Assembly: GCA_938028665.1 (NCBI GenBank)
Contig: CALIMB010000012.1
Coordinates: 1 to 52,561 of the forward strand
DNA: 52,561 bases
DNA from: an uncultured Thermomicrobium sp.
GTDB lineage: Bacteria; Chloroflexota; Chloroflexia; Thermomicrobiales; Thermomicrobiaceae
Direction: 5' to 3'
A program made the translations under genes and the position numbers. The notes beneath the pieces are model-generated. The model did no database searches. It worked only from the letters and a program-made list of their open reading frames with translations, and was not told the DNA's origin. Positions within the stretch are counted from its first letter, which is position 1. Every line of letters begins with the position of its first letter. Shown here piece by piece: positions 1-7,238 of this stretch.

Positions 1-2368
1 GAACCCGCCGGTGTACCGTCCCGTCAGGATAGCTCCCATCCGCCTGACGCTCTCCAGCAGCTACCCCCGTGAGAATCTCGATCCCCTGGTCAATCGTCTC
101 CACCGCCCAAATGTGGAAGCGCCCCTCCCTAACCGCCTGAATCACCTCCTCATCCAGCATCAGGTGCTGGACATTGGCTGCCGGAATGATGACACCTTGA
201 TCGCCGGTCAGGCCCTGCTCTTTGCAGACGGCAAAGAATCCCTCGATCTTCTCATTGACTCCACCAATCGCCTGAACCTCTCCGTATTGGTTTACTGAGC
301 CAGTCACCGCGATTCCTTGCTTGATCGGCAATCCCGAGAGCGTGGAGAGGAGGGCATAAAGTTCCGTCGAGGAAGCTGAATCACCTTCGATCTCCTCGTA
401 AGCCTGTTCAAAGGTGATCGAAGCACTGATAGCCAGGGGGAAGTCCTGTGCATAGGCACTGGCGAGATAGTTCGACAAGATCAAGAAACCCTTCGAGTGA
501 ATGGGACCAGAGAGTGCGATCTCCCGCTCAATACTGATCAGATTGCCTCGTCCAAGCGAGACACGCGCCGTCACTCGTGATGGCTTACCAAAGGTAAAGT
601 CGCCAAGTTCAATGACCGCCAAGCCATTAATTTGACCGACCCGCTCACCCCGGGTCAAGATCTTCAGTGTGCCTTCGGCGATGAGTTCGCGCACCCGTTC
701 GGCAATCAGATCAGAGCGATACCGCTTCTTACGAATCGCTGTCTCCACATCTTCGGCTGTTACGATGTCACGACCAGCCTTCCCCGCCCAATAGCTGGCT
801 TCAGCAACGAGATTGCCAATTTCGAGCAGCTGAGAGGAGAGCTTACGCTGGTGCTCGACCTGCCGAGCCCCATACTCAATAACCCGCGCCACCGCACCTC
901 GATCAAAGTGCCGTAGTCCCTGTTCCCGCACCACACGGCTGATAAACGCCGCATAGCCCATCACATGCTCGTCAGTCCAGTCCATATCAGGCGCAAAGTC
1001 GGCTCGCACACGAAAGAGCTCGCGGAAGTCATCATCGTAGGCTGACAACAAGAAGTACATGAGCGGCGAGCCAAGGAGCACAACCTTCACGTCAAGTGGG
1101 ATCGGATCAGGACGCAAGGTGGCAGTCGGGAGCACGGCATACTGTTGCCCAAGATTCTCGATGACAATCTGACGCGTGATCAGGGCACGCTTTAACGCCT
1201 CCCACGCGAACGGGTTGGAGAGCACCTCAAGAGCATGCAGAACCAAGAAGCCACCATTCGCTCGGTGTAGCGCTCCAGCACGGATCTGGCTGAAGTCAGT
1301 CACCATCGCCCCGAAGGTCGCGCGATAGTCAATTCGTCCCACCAGGTTGTAATACGATGGATTGCGCTCAAAGAGAACCGGCGCACCCCGTGTCTGACTA
1401 TTGTCCACAAAGACGTTCACACGGTACCGCGCCAGATGCTCCTGCTGTTGAAGTGCCTGGAGCTGGGCAATGGGAGCCGGAACACCAGGCAGCTGTGGTG
1501 GGAAAAAGTCGTGGAGATGCTCCGGGATATCCTCCCGCACCTGCTCGAGAAACTGAATAACTTGCGGCAAATCCTGATACCTCTCGCGGAGCTCCTCAAA
1601 GAGCCCACCTACTGCAAAGAGCGCGACCTCACGATCAAGCTGACGTAAGCGCTCTGCTACCTCACGCTCCAGACGCCGCACTTCACGCAACGCATCGGCA
1701 ACGCGATCTTGGATCCGCTGGTTGCGACGCTCGAGTTCCTCACGGACCGGTTCAGGAAGCCGTTCATATTCCTCCGGCGACAATGGCCGCCCTTGGATTA
1801 CGGGCACGCTGATGACACCAGCTGGTGTCAGTTCGACAGCAAAGCCGAGCTGCTGTGCGAACTGTCGCACTCCTTCCCACAGGCGTTCCCGTTCCTGGCC
1901 GAGTCGTTCCACAATAGCCCGACGTCGTCGGTCATACTCTTCACTCTCGAACGCCCGTGGGATCGCTTGCTGCGCTGCACGGAGGAACTCGTCCATGTCG
2001 CGTGCAAGCTGGGTCCCGCGTCCGGCAGGCAAGGAGATCGCGATCGGTCGTTCTGGATCCTGGAAGTTGTGCACGTACACCCAGTCGGGCGGCGTCGGAC
2101 GCGTGGCCGCAATCTGCTCAACAAGCCGCAGCACAGTACTTTCACGCCCCGACCCTGGCCGTCCCGCGACATAGACGTTATACCCATAGGTTGGGACCTC
2201 CAGTGCAAATTCGAGTGCTTCCAGCGCTCGTGGCTGTCCCACCGTCCCCACGATCGGCTCAACGTCGGCTGTCGTCTCGAATGGGAGCGTAGCTGGATCG
2301 AGTCGCCGCCGCAGTCGCTCAACCGGCACCCGAAGCTGTGTCGGTAGATCGAGCCCAGACCCGTCCAT
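1..2368 (-). CDS. Lon-type ATP-dependent protease (AAA_32/LonB-like), 3' end outside window
   Basis: The 789 visible codons run off the left edge, so the C-terminus is missing. The protein is a fused AAA+ ATPase and Lon-type serine protease, which would unfold and degrade damaged proteins. The N-terminal part has a Walker A-like segment (GRPGSGRES, about residue 68) followed by a long charged coiled region, as in the AAA_32/LonB-like family rather than LonA. The protease domain carries the dyad: Ser664 in an EGDSAS motif and Lys707 in NEKIEG. The 43-residue spacing equals that of E. coli Lon (Ser679/Lys722), so it should be active. The ATG at 2368 follows a GGGAGGGG ribosome site. It is the last visible gene of a minus-strand run starting at 5128. 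There is no Lon N-terminal substrate domain, and the membrane segments of archaeal LonB were not seen. Family assignment is firm; substrate unknown. Confidence 0.93.
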   Translation of the reverse strand, partial: MDGSGLDLPTQLRVPVERLRRRLDPATLPFETTADVEPIVGTVGQPRALEALEFALEVPTYGYNVYVAGRPGSGRESTVLRLVEQIAATRPTPPDWVYVHNFQDPERPIAISLPAGRGTQLARDMDEFLRAAQQAIPRAFESEEYDRRRRAIVERLGQERERLWEGVRQFAQQLGFAVELTPAGVISVPVIQGRPLSPEEYERLPEPVREELERRNQRIQDRVADALREVRRLEREVAERLRQLDREVALFAVGGLFEELRERYQDLPQVIQFLEQVREDIPEHLHDFFPPQLPGVPAPIAQLQALQQQEHLARYRVNVFVDNSQTRGAPVLFERNPSYYNLVGRIDYRATFGAMVTDFSQIRAGALHRANGGFLVLHALEVLSNPFAWEALKRALITRQIVIENLGQQYAVLPTATLRPDPIPLDVKVVLLGSPLMYFLLSAYDDDFRELFRVRADFAPDMDWTDEHVMGYAAFISRVVREQGLRHFDRGAVARVIEYGARQVEHQRKLSSQLLEIGNLVAEASYWAGKAGRDIVTAEDVETAIRKKRYRSDLIAERVRELIAEGTLKILTRGERVGQINGLAVIELGDFTFGKPSRVTARVSLGRGNLISIEREIALSGPIHSKGFLILSNYLASAYAQDFPLAISASITFEQAYEEIEGDSASSTELYALLSTLSGLPIKQGIAVTGSVNQYGEVQAIGGVNEKIEGFFAVCKEQGLTGDQGVIIPAANVQHLMLDEEVIQAVREGRFHIWAVETIDQGIEILTGVAAGERQADGSYPDGTVHRRV

Positions 2369-2394
2369 CGCACCCCTCCCAGTTGGCTGCTTAT

Positions 2395-2901
2395 TCATGC
2401 ATTCGCGACCGGGAGCAGGAAGCTACTCACCACCATCGCCGCCGTATACGAAAGCACCGCCACCAGCAGAGCTCGCAAGATCCCCACACCAAGCGTCTCA
2501 CGTAAAGCCATGAGTGTGGCAAAGAACACCCAAAGGAATGTCAGCGGAACAACCACCACCTGGAAGGCGGGGACAATCCCTAAGATGAGCAGAAGCGACG
2601 GTGTGAGCGCAAAACCCAATGTGCGTACCAGCTCACCGAGCGTCGCCTGTGTCTCCGGCCCAGGCAACGCCTTAGTACCAAAAACGTAGGATGCTACCAC
2701 GAAAATGGTCCAAGAAATGAAGGCTGAGGCCGCAACGGTCCCAAAAGCAGCGAGCCCGCCAAAGGGAAGAACTGCAACCCCCGCCGCCAAGACACAAAGA
2801 GCAACAACCAACAACGCCGGTATTGTGGCCGTTGGATCACCCTTCAGTTCCCGATAGATTGCAGGGTCAAGGCGCAGTGCACCGACGATCCGCCTGAGCA
2901 T
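2395..2901 (-). CDS. YIP1-like multi-pass membrane protein
   Basis: This 168-aa protein consists mainly of hydrophobic helices, about five membrane segments, after a short amphipathic start (MLRRIVGALRLDPAIYREL). The layout of an N-terminal 'aL.ld...y..l..dp' segment followed by membrane helices matches the bacterial YIP1-domain family, whose members have no established biochemical role. The start at 2901 follows a GAGGGAGAGG ribosome site. It lies 26 bp upstream of the Lon-type protease and 15 bp downstream of the recombinase-like gene, so all are probably co-transcribed. A supporting membrane role for the protease is possible but is only inference from the neighbourhood. The family call rests on overall pattern rather than a diagnostic motif. 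Confidence 0.7.
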   Translation of the reverse strand: MLRRIVGALRLDPAIYRELKGDPTATIPALLVVALCVLAAGVAVLPFGGLAAFGTVAASAFISWTIFVVASYVFGTKALPGPETQATLGELVRTLGFALTPSLLLILGIVPAFQVVVVPLTFLWVFFATLMALRETLGVGILRALLVAVLSYTAAMVVSSFLLPVANA

Positions 2902-2916
2902 CCTCTCCCTCTTTCG

Positions 2917-3324
2917 CTAGCGCCGCTCACGCGGCCAGCCATATTCCTTCACGATCCAGGCATAAAGTGGAGGTACATCCAGGAACTCAACGCGAAGGCC
3001 GAGTGTCCGTGCCTCAATGAGGAACGACTTCAGACGCTCAGGGTCACGGTACAGCCGTTCTGGCGAGTCGGCGAGAACAACCGTCATCCGGCGGAGCCAC
3101 ATTGCTGTCCGCAGCCCCTTCAGTGCTGGCCGCTCTTCTGGGAACTCCGGAAGAATCTCACTGAAAACGTGTGCAACTGTGTAATTCGCCTGTTGGGCAT
3201 AAATCCGGAGTCGCCGCTCTTGCTCTGCAAGATCCTCTTCTGGTGCCAGCCGCCGCTTCGCTTCTTTGGGATTACTCGGCACCCGGGCTGAGAGAAAGAG
3301 CGCTGCTGTCTCGGCGCTCATCAT
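2917..3324 (-). CDS. Small protein resembling a degenerate serine-recombinase (resolvase) N-terminal domain
   Basis: The gene encodes about 135 aa with no recognised assigned function. The order of elements follows the catalytic domain of serine resolvases: an N-terminal strand (AALFLSARVPS), an EQERRLRIYAQQ helix, a 'Y.V..VFSE' strand, a 'P..RPALKGLR' segment like the SGk..RPgLq motif, and 'RLYRDPERL' like the DRLsRd motif, then 'LGLRVEFLD'. The expected Y.R.S catalytic motif is not intact (ARVPS) and there is no DNA-binding domain, so recombinase activity is unlikely. A GTG at 3333 is also possible; ATG at 3324 was chosen because a purine-rich GTGAG lies just upstream, but the ribosome site is weak. 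It sits between the dUTPase-like and YIP1-like genes in one minus-strand run. The homology is my reading of motif order and needs profile or structure comparison. Confidence 0.7.
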   Translation of the reverse strand: MMSAETAALFLSARVPSNPKEAKRRLAPEEDLAEQERRLRIYAQQANYTVAHVFSEILPEFPEERPALKGLRTAMWLRRMTVVLADSPERLYRDPERLKSFLIEARTLGLRVEFLDVPPLYAWIVKEYGWPRERR

Positions 3325-3356
3325 CCGACTCACTTCATGGAATCCATACCGACCAC

Positions 3357-3884
3357 TTAGCCGCGCTCACCGCGGTAGATCCCACGATACCCTTCGGCAA
3401 CCGGCTGCTCCAGCCGGTGGAACACCAGCTGCGCGACCCGTGCCCGGCGCTGTAGCCGGAACCCTGCCGGGTTGTATACGACCAGCAGGGCAACGCCTTG
3501 CCCGCTGTATCCAGCATCCCACACCGCCGTGTGCAATGCCACTCCACAACGAAGGAGGCTCGACCGTGGCCGAGCATACGCCATGCAGTCATGCGGCAGT
3601 GAGACTGTCTCGCTGAAGCGCAAGAGATACGGTCCGGGCAGAAGCTCCCACCATCCTTCGCCATCCGGCTCAAGCGGCTCGACCATTGGCAGCCGTCGTT
3701 CCGCCTCCCCTGCACCAATCTGGCCCATCCCGGTGAAACGCGCCACAGCTGCGACTGTGAGATCAATCCCGTGCGGTTGGAGCTGCTCCTCTGGAGCAGG
3801 GAGATCTTGCACCAATGGCGGATCGCTTGCAAGTAGCCCCACTAACTGCTCCCGGGTCAATACCCCGTCACGCTCTGGCATCAT
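3357..3884 (-). CDS. dUTPase/dCTP deaminase superfamily protein, dUTPase-like (archaeal type)
   Basis: The 175-aa protein belongs to the trimeric dUTPase/dCTP deaminase superfamily, which keeps uracil out of DNA. Conserved pieces are QPHGIDLTV (36-44), ARPRSSLLRCG (104-114) and the HTAVWDAGYSGQG loop with Asp123. In true dCTP deaminases the strand after this loop carries a catalytic Glu (VLE-F-N); here it reads ALLVVYN with no Glu, so dUTP hydrolysis to dUMP plus diphosphate is more likely than deamination. The start ATG (3884) overlaps the stop of the upstream amidohydrolase by 4 nt (ATGA), indicating translational coupling. A second Met directly follows and could also serve. Superfamily is secure; the dUTPase choice is inferred from the missing Glu and from resemblance to archaeal dUTPases as I remember them. 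Confidence 0.85.
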   Translation of the reverse strand: MMPERDGVLTREQLVGLLASDPPLVQDLPAPEEQLQPHGIDLTVAAVARFTGMGQIGAGEAERRLPMVEPLEPDGEGWWELLPGPYLLRFSETVSLPHDCMAYARPRSSLLRCGVALHTAVWDAGYSGQGVALLVVYNPAGFRLQRRARVAQLVFHRLEQPVAEGYRGIYRGERG

Positions 3885-5128
3885 CGACCCTCCAAAGCCA
3901 TTGGCTGAGCACGGAACGGATGCCCGATCTTCCCAATCACTCGCTGGTGCTCTGGCAGTTCCGCCCAGAGATGCAACGAGGTCGACTCAACCTGTGGCAA
4001 AATGCGGCCCTCGACCATCGTTAAGGTGTTGACCAGGAGCTGCTGACCGCGCCGCGGCTGCATCGCGACGTCATAGAAGGTGAAGTGACCTTCAACCAGA
4101 CGAAAGAGTGCGATGTCCGCCGGCGTCCCCTCGGCTAGGCTTCCCAGCTCGGGTCGACCGATGATCGCGGCCGGCCGCACTGTTACCCGCTCGATGACCT
4201 CCGACAAGCTCAGACCGAGCGCCAGGAACTTGGAGAGCGTGGTTGGTAAGTCGAACATCGGCCCTTGGACCGCCAGCTGGTGAATATCGCTCGAAATGAC
4301 ATCTGGCAAGATCCCTTCAGCCAAGAGCGCCTCGGCGACTGAAAAGTCGAACGATCCGGCACCATGCCCAAGATCGAGCACTAACCCGCGCTCGCGCAGT
4401 GCACGGATGGTGGGATGAAGCTTCCCCTCGTCCGTAAGGATTCGCATCGTACCACCGGTGAAGCAGTGGGTCAGGATATCTCCTGGACGCAAGAGCGCCG
4501 CAACCTCGTCAATCGTTGGCGGGCCGTTGCCGATATGCACCATCAAGGGCAAATCAAGCTCGTCAGCGAGTTTGCGCGCCAGTTCCAGAGGTTGAATACC
4601 CACACCCCGTGTGGTATTGGCATCGATGCGTGCCTTCACACCAAGAATGATTTCTCGGTTAGCCTCGATCACCTGCGCTGCCAACTCTACGTCACAGTAG
4701 TCCAGATTCACAAACTCCCACGTCGGCGCGACCAGTCCAATCGAGGAGAGGTTCAAGAGTGCAAAGATCCGGACTCGACTCGGCTCGATCACATAGCGCC
4801 GTAGCCCAGGGAAGGTATACGCACCAGCACTCCCAGCATCGAGCCACGTCGTGACCCCTGTCCGGGCAGCCACCGGATCAGCCTCGATCCCCCAGTAGGT
4901 CACTCCCCAGTACACATGCGTGTGTAAATCAATCAATCCCGGAGTCACCAACTGCCCACGCGCATCCACTACCTGCTCTGCTGGATAACCAGCAAGTGAC
5001 GGAGCAACGCAGGCGATACGCCCCTCGCGAATCCCAATGTCAAAGCGTCCAAAACGCCCTGTCCCCGGATCGACGAGTTCTCCACCGAGAATGACGGTGT
5101 CGAACCGCTCCAGACATTCTTCCCGCAT
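3881..5128 (-). CDS. Amidohydrolase/deacetylase family metallohydrolase
   Basis: The 415-aa protein is a binuclear metal hydrolase of the dihydroorotase-like amidohydrolase superfamily. Metal-site elements are present in order: His69 and His71 (DLHTH), a Lys165 suitable for carbamylation (GVKAR), His198 (VHIG), His221 (THCF) and Asp281 (SSDIH). This pattern matches the amidohydrolase/deacetylase subgroup typified by EF0837 and Atu3266, for which hydrolysis of N-acyl or O-acyl substrates is known; the substrate here cannot be read. Upstream in-frame GTG at 5143 would add five residues; ATG at 5128 was preferred because it fits the family N-terminus and has GGGG nine bases upstream. It is the first gene of the five-gene minus-strand run and overlaps the next gene by 4 nt. 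Confidence 0.88.
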   Translation of the reverse strand: MREECLERFDTVILGGELVDPGTGRFGRFDIGIREGRIACVAPSLAGYPAEQVVDARGQLVTPGLIDLHTHVYWGVTYWGIEADPVAARTGVTTWLDAGSAGAYTFPGLRRYVIEPSRVRIFALLNLSSIGLVAPTWEFVNLDYCDVELAAQVIEANREIILGVKARIDANTTRGVGIQPLELARKLADELDLPLMVHIGNGPPTIDEVAALLRPGDILTHCFTGGTMRILTDEGKLHPTIRALRERGLVLDLGHGAGSFDFSVAEALLAEGILPDVISSDIHQLAVQGPMFDLPTTLSKFLALGLSLSEVIERVTVRPAAIIGRPELGSLAEGTPADIALFRLVEGHFTFYDVAMQPRRGQQLLVNTLTMVEGRILPQVESTSLHLWAELPEHQRVIGKIGHPFRAQPMALEGR

Positions 5129-5630
5129 GACCTCATTCCCCACTTTACCGCTTGAACGTTCCTGGCCTATCTTGAGCTACTTGAGCCCGTGCGACCAGCG
5201 GCGGGTCATGTCTGGCACTTTACCCCCCAGGCAATGCTCATCCATCCGGTCACTAATCGTCAATGAGGAGGCTCACCTCTCCAACTGCAGCATGACGTCC
5301 CCAAGAACCTCGCGCGCATGCCCGGCTCGGCGCAAGCCGCGAATCGCCACAACCCTCGTCAACCTCGTGCCCCCCTTCCACAACTCCTGGACCGGAGAAG
5401 GATCCACGACGACAAGCGAGGAGGAATGGTGACCCATGCCGTGCAAGCGATTTCTATGCCCCAAGAAGTGCCGACCCCCAGCTATACCAGAAAATAGAAG
5501 GAGAATGACCAATACTACCTGATTGCTCGCCCCAAAACACACGAAATCGCGTGAAAACCTTTTTGGTCCCTCACCGAGATTCGCAATCCGTAGCTACTTG
5601 CCGTTCGATTCTGTATCCATTGAAGCTTTG

Positions 5631-5728
5631 GGTTGTACAACGGCTTTGCATCTTAGTCATAGCGGCGATGAGAGCGGGTACCTCCCAGCACGCGTCCGGT
5701 TGTACAGCGGCTTTGGATCATAGTCATT
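5631..5728. repeat. Pair of ~31-nt imperfect direct repeats, 67-nt period
   Basis: The copies at 5631-5661 and 5698-5728 share GGTTGTACA(A/G)CGGCTTTG and then (C/G)ATC(T/A)TAGTCAT, differing at only a few positions, with a unasserted unique spacer of about 36 nt. A TATCCATTGA word upstream of the first copy recurs at 5747, 133 nt later, roughly two periods, followed by a GGTT at 5763 that may be a worn third unit. The 66-67 nt period is compatible with a decayed CRISPR unit but no cas gene is in the window. Confidence 0.6.
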
Positions 5729-5972
5729 GACCAACAGTCGCTCCTTTATCCATTGATACTTGGGTTCTTGCCACCTCATCGGGTCCCACCCGCACGTCCG
5801 TCCGATCAAAGACGTCTCATTTCACGCCCCGAGCCCTGGCGCAGAAGACCTCGTTCCAGTCGATCACTGAGTGCATGAGACACTCCATCTTGACGCAGAT
5901 GGCAAACCAGCACCATCGCGTGAAAGCCTCACGCGTCTAGCATGCCGATGACGTTGTCCTTTCTTCGACTAC

Positions 5973-6067
5973 TCGTCCCTCGCTGGAGACCAGCCAACCG
6001 GCATGCGATCATGCGCTTGCCCTTAACAACCAGCCTGCTCCTCCCTCGGTGGAGACCAGCCAGCGGC
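5973..6067. repeat. Pair of ~29-nt imperfect direct repeats, 66-nt period
   Basis: The copies at 5973-6002 and 6039-6067 share the core CCCTCG-TGGAGACCAGCCA with few mismatches and a unique stretch of about 37 nt between them. Spacing is nearly the same as in the neighbouring pairs at 5631 and 7268, although the repeat sequence differs. Read on the minus strand the core contains GGCTGGTCTCC, loosely like the GGTTGCGGCTTTCC of the third pair. Confidence 0.55.
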
Positions 6068-6452
6068 GAAAGACACCGAGTTTCCGCTCTCAACCTTTGT
6101 CACGCAGTCAGACGAACTGTCTTCGACGATGAGCTTCTCATCATCCATATCACCACTGCGGCTCGCTTCAACTGGCACAAACAGCCGACAGCTTCCTCTC
6201 CCTGCCCTTGATCTCGAGTAGGCTGCATCAGGAGCTCCTGTCACGATCCTTGGAATGAGTCGGATGGTAGAGTTCTCCGCCATCGCTGGCTTGAGCCACA
6301 CCGCTCAGAGGAGATCGGCGTAGCACTCGCATCGGTCCTGCTTTGCACAGGATGCCCGGACTCACTGAGTTGCGGCAAGACGGGCACTCAGCAAGAGGGT
6401 CGGCTGACAGGAGGATGGATTGCTCGTTCCGTCTGACAGCTTGGCTACTCGC

Positions 6453-7238
6453 TCAAGCCTGAGCAGCGGAGGATCCGGTCAGGGAACTCGCTTGCCGTAT
6501 CCACTCCACCAGTTCCTCGATCCGTTCGCAGTGGGTGCCATACCAGTAGACTTGCCCACAACCGGAGCAGGTCCAGAAGACTTCGGCTCGTGCCCAGCTC
6601 CGCGGTGGCACTTGCCCCCGTACTGCCGCGCGCGGCAATTGCTCTAAGATCCCATTGCACCGCGGACACCGCGTGAATGGTTGCAGCTGGCGAGTCAAAT
6701 CGAACCGACGCACCACCTCAAGGAGCTGCTCGCGGGGACGGATAGCTCGGATCCAATACCCATGCGTCACCTCTCGTCGCTTCAGAAGCTCGCGGTCCCG
6801 TGTCAGCAGGATCCGCCGTTCGCTCGCTGCACATGCTGCCAGTGTTGCGTCATCCGATCCGCGTTCGTAGCGCGTATCGAATCCGAGCAACCGCAGGTAT
6901 CGTGCCAAACGGCCGAGGTGCACGTCGCAAACGAACCGTGGTTCCCGAAGCGGGCGGGGCCGTAACCGCTGCACGGGGCTGATGTCAATCGACTCGAACA
7001 CAGGATAGATACTCACTCGATCACCGTTGACCAAATGCTGGGTCCATTCGGCCGGCTCACGGTTCACCAGCACGAGATCAACCTCCGCACGCGGGATCCC
7101 CAGCGCCTCAACCAAGTCCTTCACCGTCCAACCGAGCGGTAGCGCTCGTTCAAAGGAGGTGTAACGAAGCGGCGGAGGAAGGTGGTCATTCAATTCTGCG
7201 TAGACGCGCACCGTGACTGTGCCGTTGGCCCAACGCAT
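6453..7238 (-). CDS. Ubiquitin-fold/Mut7-C RNase domain protein
   Basis: The 261-aa protein has two parts. Residues 1-90 resemble a MoaD/ThiS-like beta-grasp domain (TVRVYAELNDHLP ... LVNREPAEW ... GDRVSIYP). Residues about 98-245 are a Mut7-C domain: a PIN-like nuclease fold (FVCDVHLGRLARYLRLLGFDT ... RILLTRDRELL) followed by a zinc ribbon with CPRC and CSGCG cysteine pairs. This domain pair is known as the Ub-Mut7C family; an RNase role is predicted for Mut7-C, and the partner of the beta-grasp part is unknown. The start at 7238 has only a weak ribosome site; no better in-frame start was seen. It is a single gene flanked by gene-poor, repeat-bearing DNA on both sides. Confidence 0.88.
   Translation of the reverse strand: MRWANGTVTVRVYAELNDHLPPPLRYTSFERALPLGWTVKDLVEALGIPRAEVDLVLVNREPAEWTQHLVNGDRVSIYPVFESIDISPVQRLRPRPLREPRFVCDVHLGRLARYLRLLGFDTRYERGSDDATLAACAASERRILLTRDRELLKRREVTHGYWIRAIRPREQLLEVVRRFDLTRQLQPFTRCPRCNGILEQLPRAAVRGQVPPRSWARAEVFWTCSGCGQVYWYGTHCERIEELVEWIRQASSLTGSSAAQA

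Larger units (their letters stand above)
5129..6452. other. Long noncoding region holding two repeat pairs
   Basis: About 1.3 kb lies between the amidohydrolase start and the end of the Mut7-C gene. Several open frames of 60-90 codons occur on both strands, but none has a convincing ribosome site together with a recognisable protein. The region holds two pairs of ~30-nt imperfect repeats, annotated separately. A promoter for the downstream minus-strand operon should lie near 5140-5250 but no clear -35/-10 pair was found. Confidence 0.5.

Noticed and set aside
3357-3884. Annotation as dCTP deaminase
   Set aside because: The catalytic Glu expected after the GYSG loop is absent; dUTPase-like is the better reading.
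5273-5542. Minus-strand 89-codon frame with a hydrophobic start (VVLVILLLFSGIAGG)
   Set aside because: It has no ribosome site, no recognisable family and overlaps nothing supportive; probably chance in noncoding DNA.
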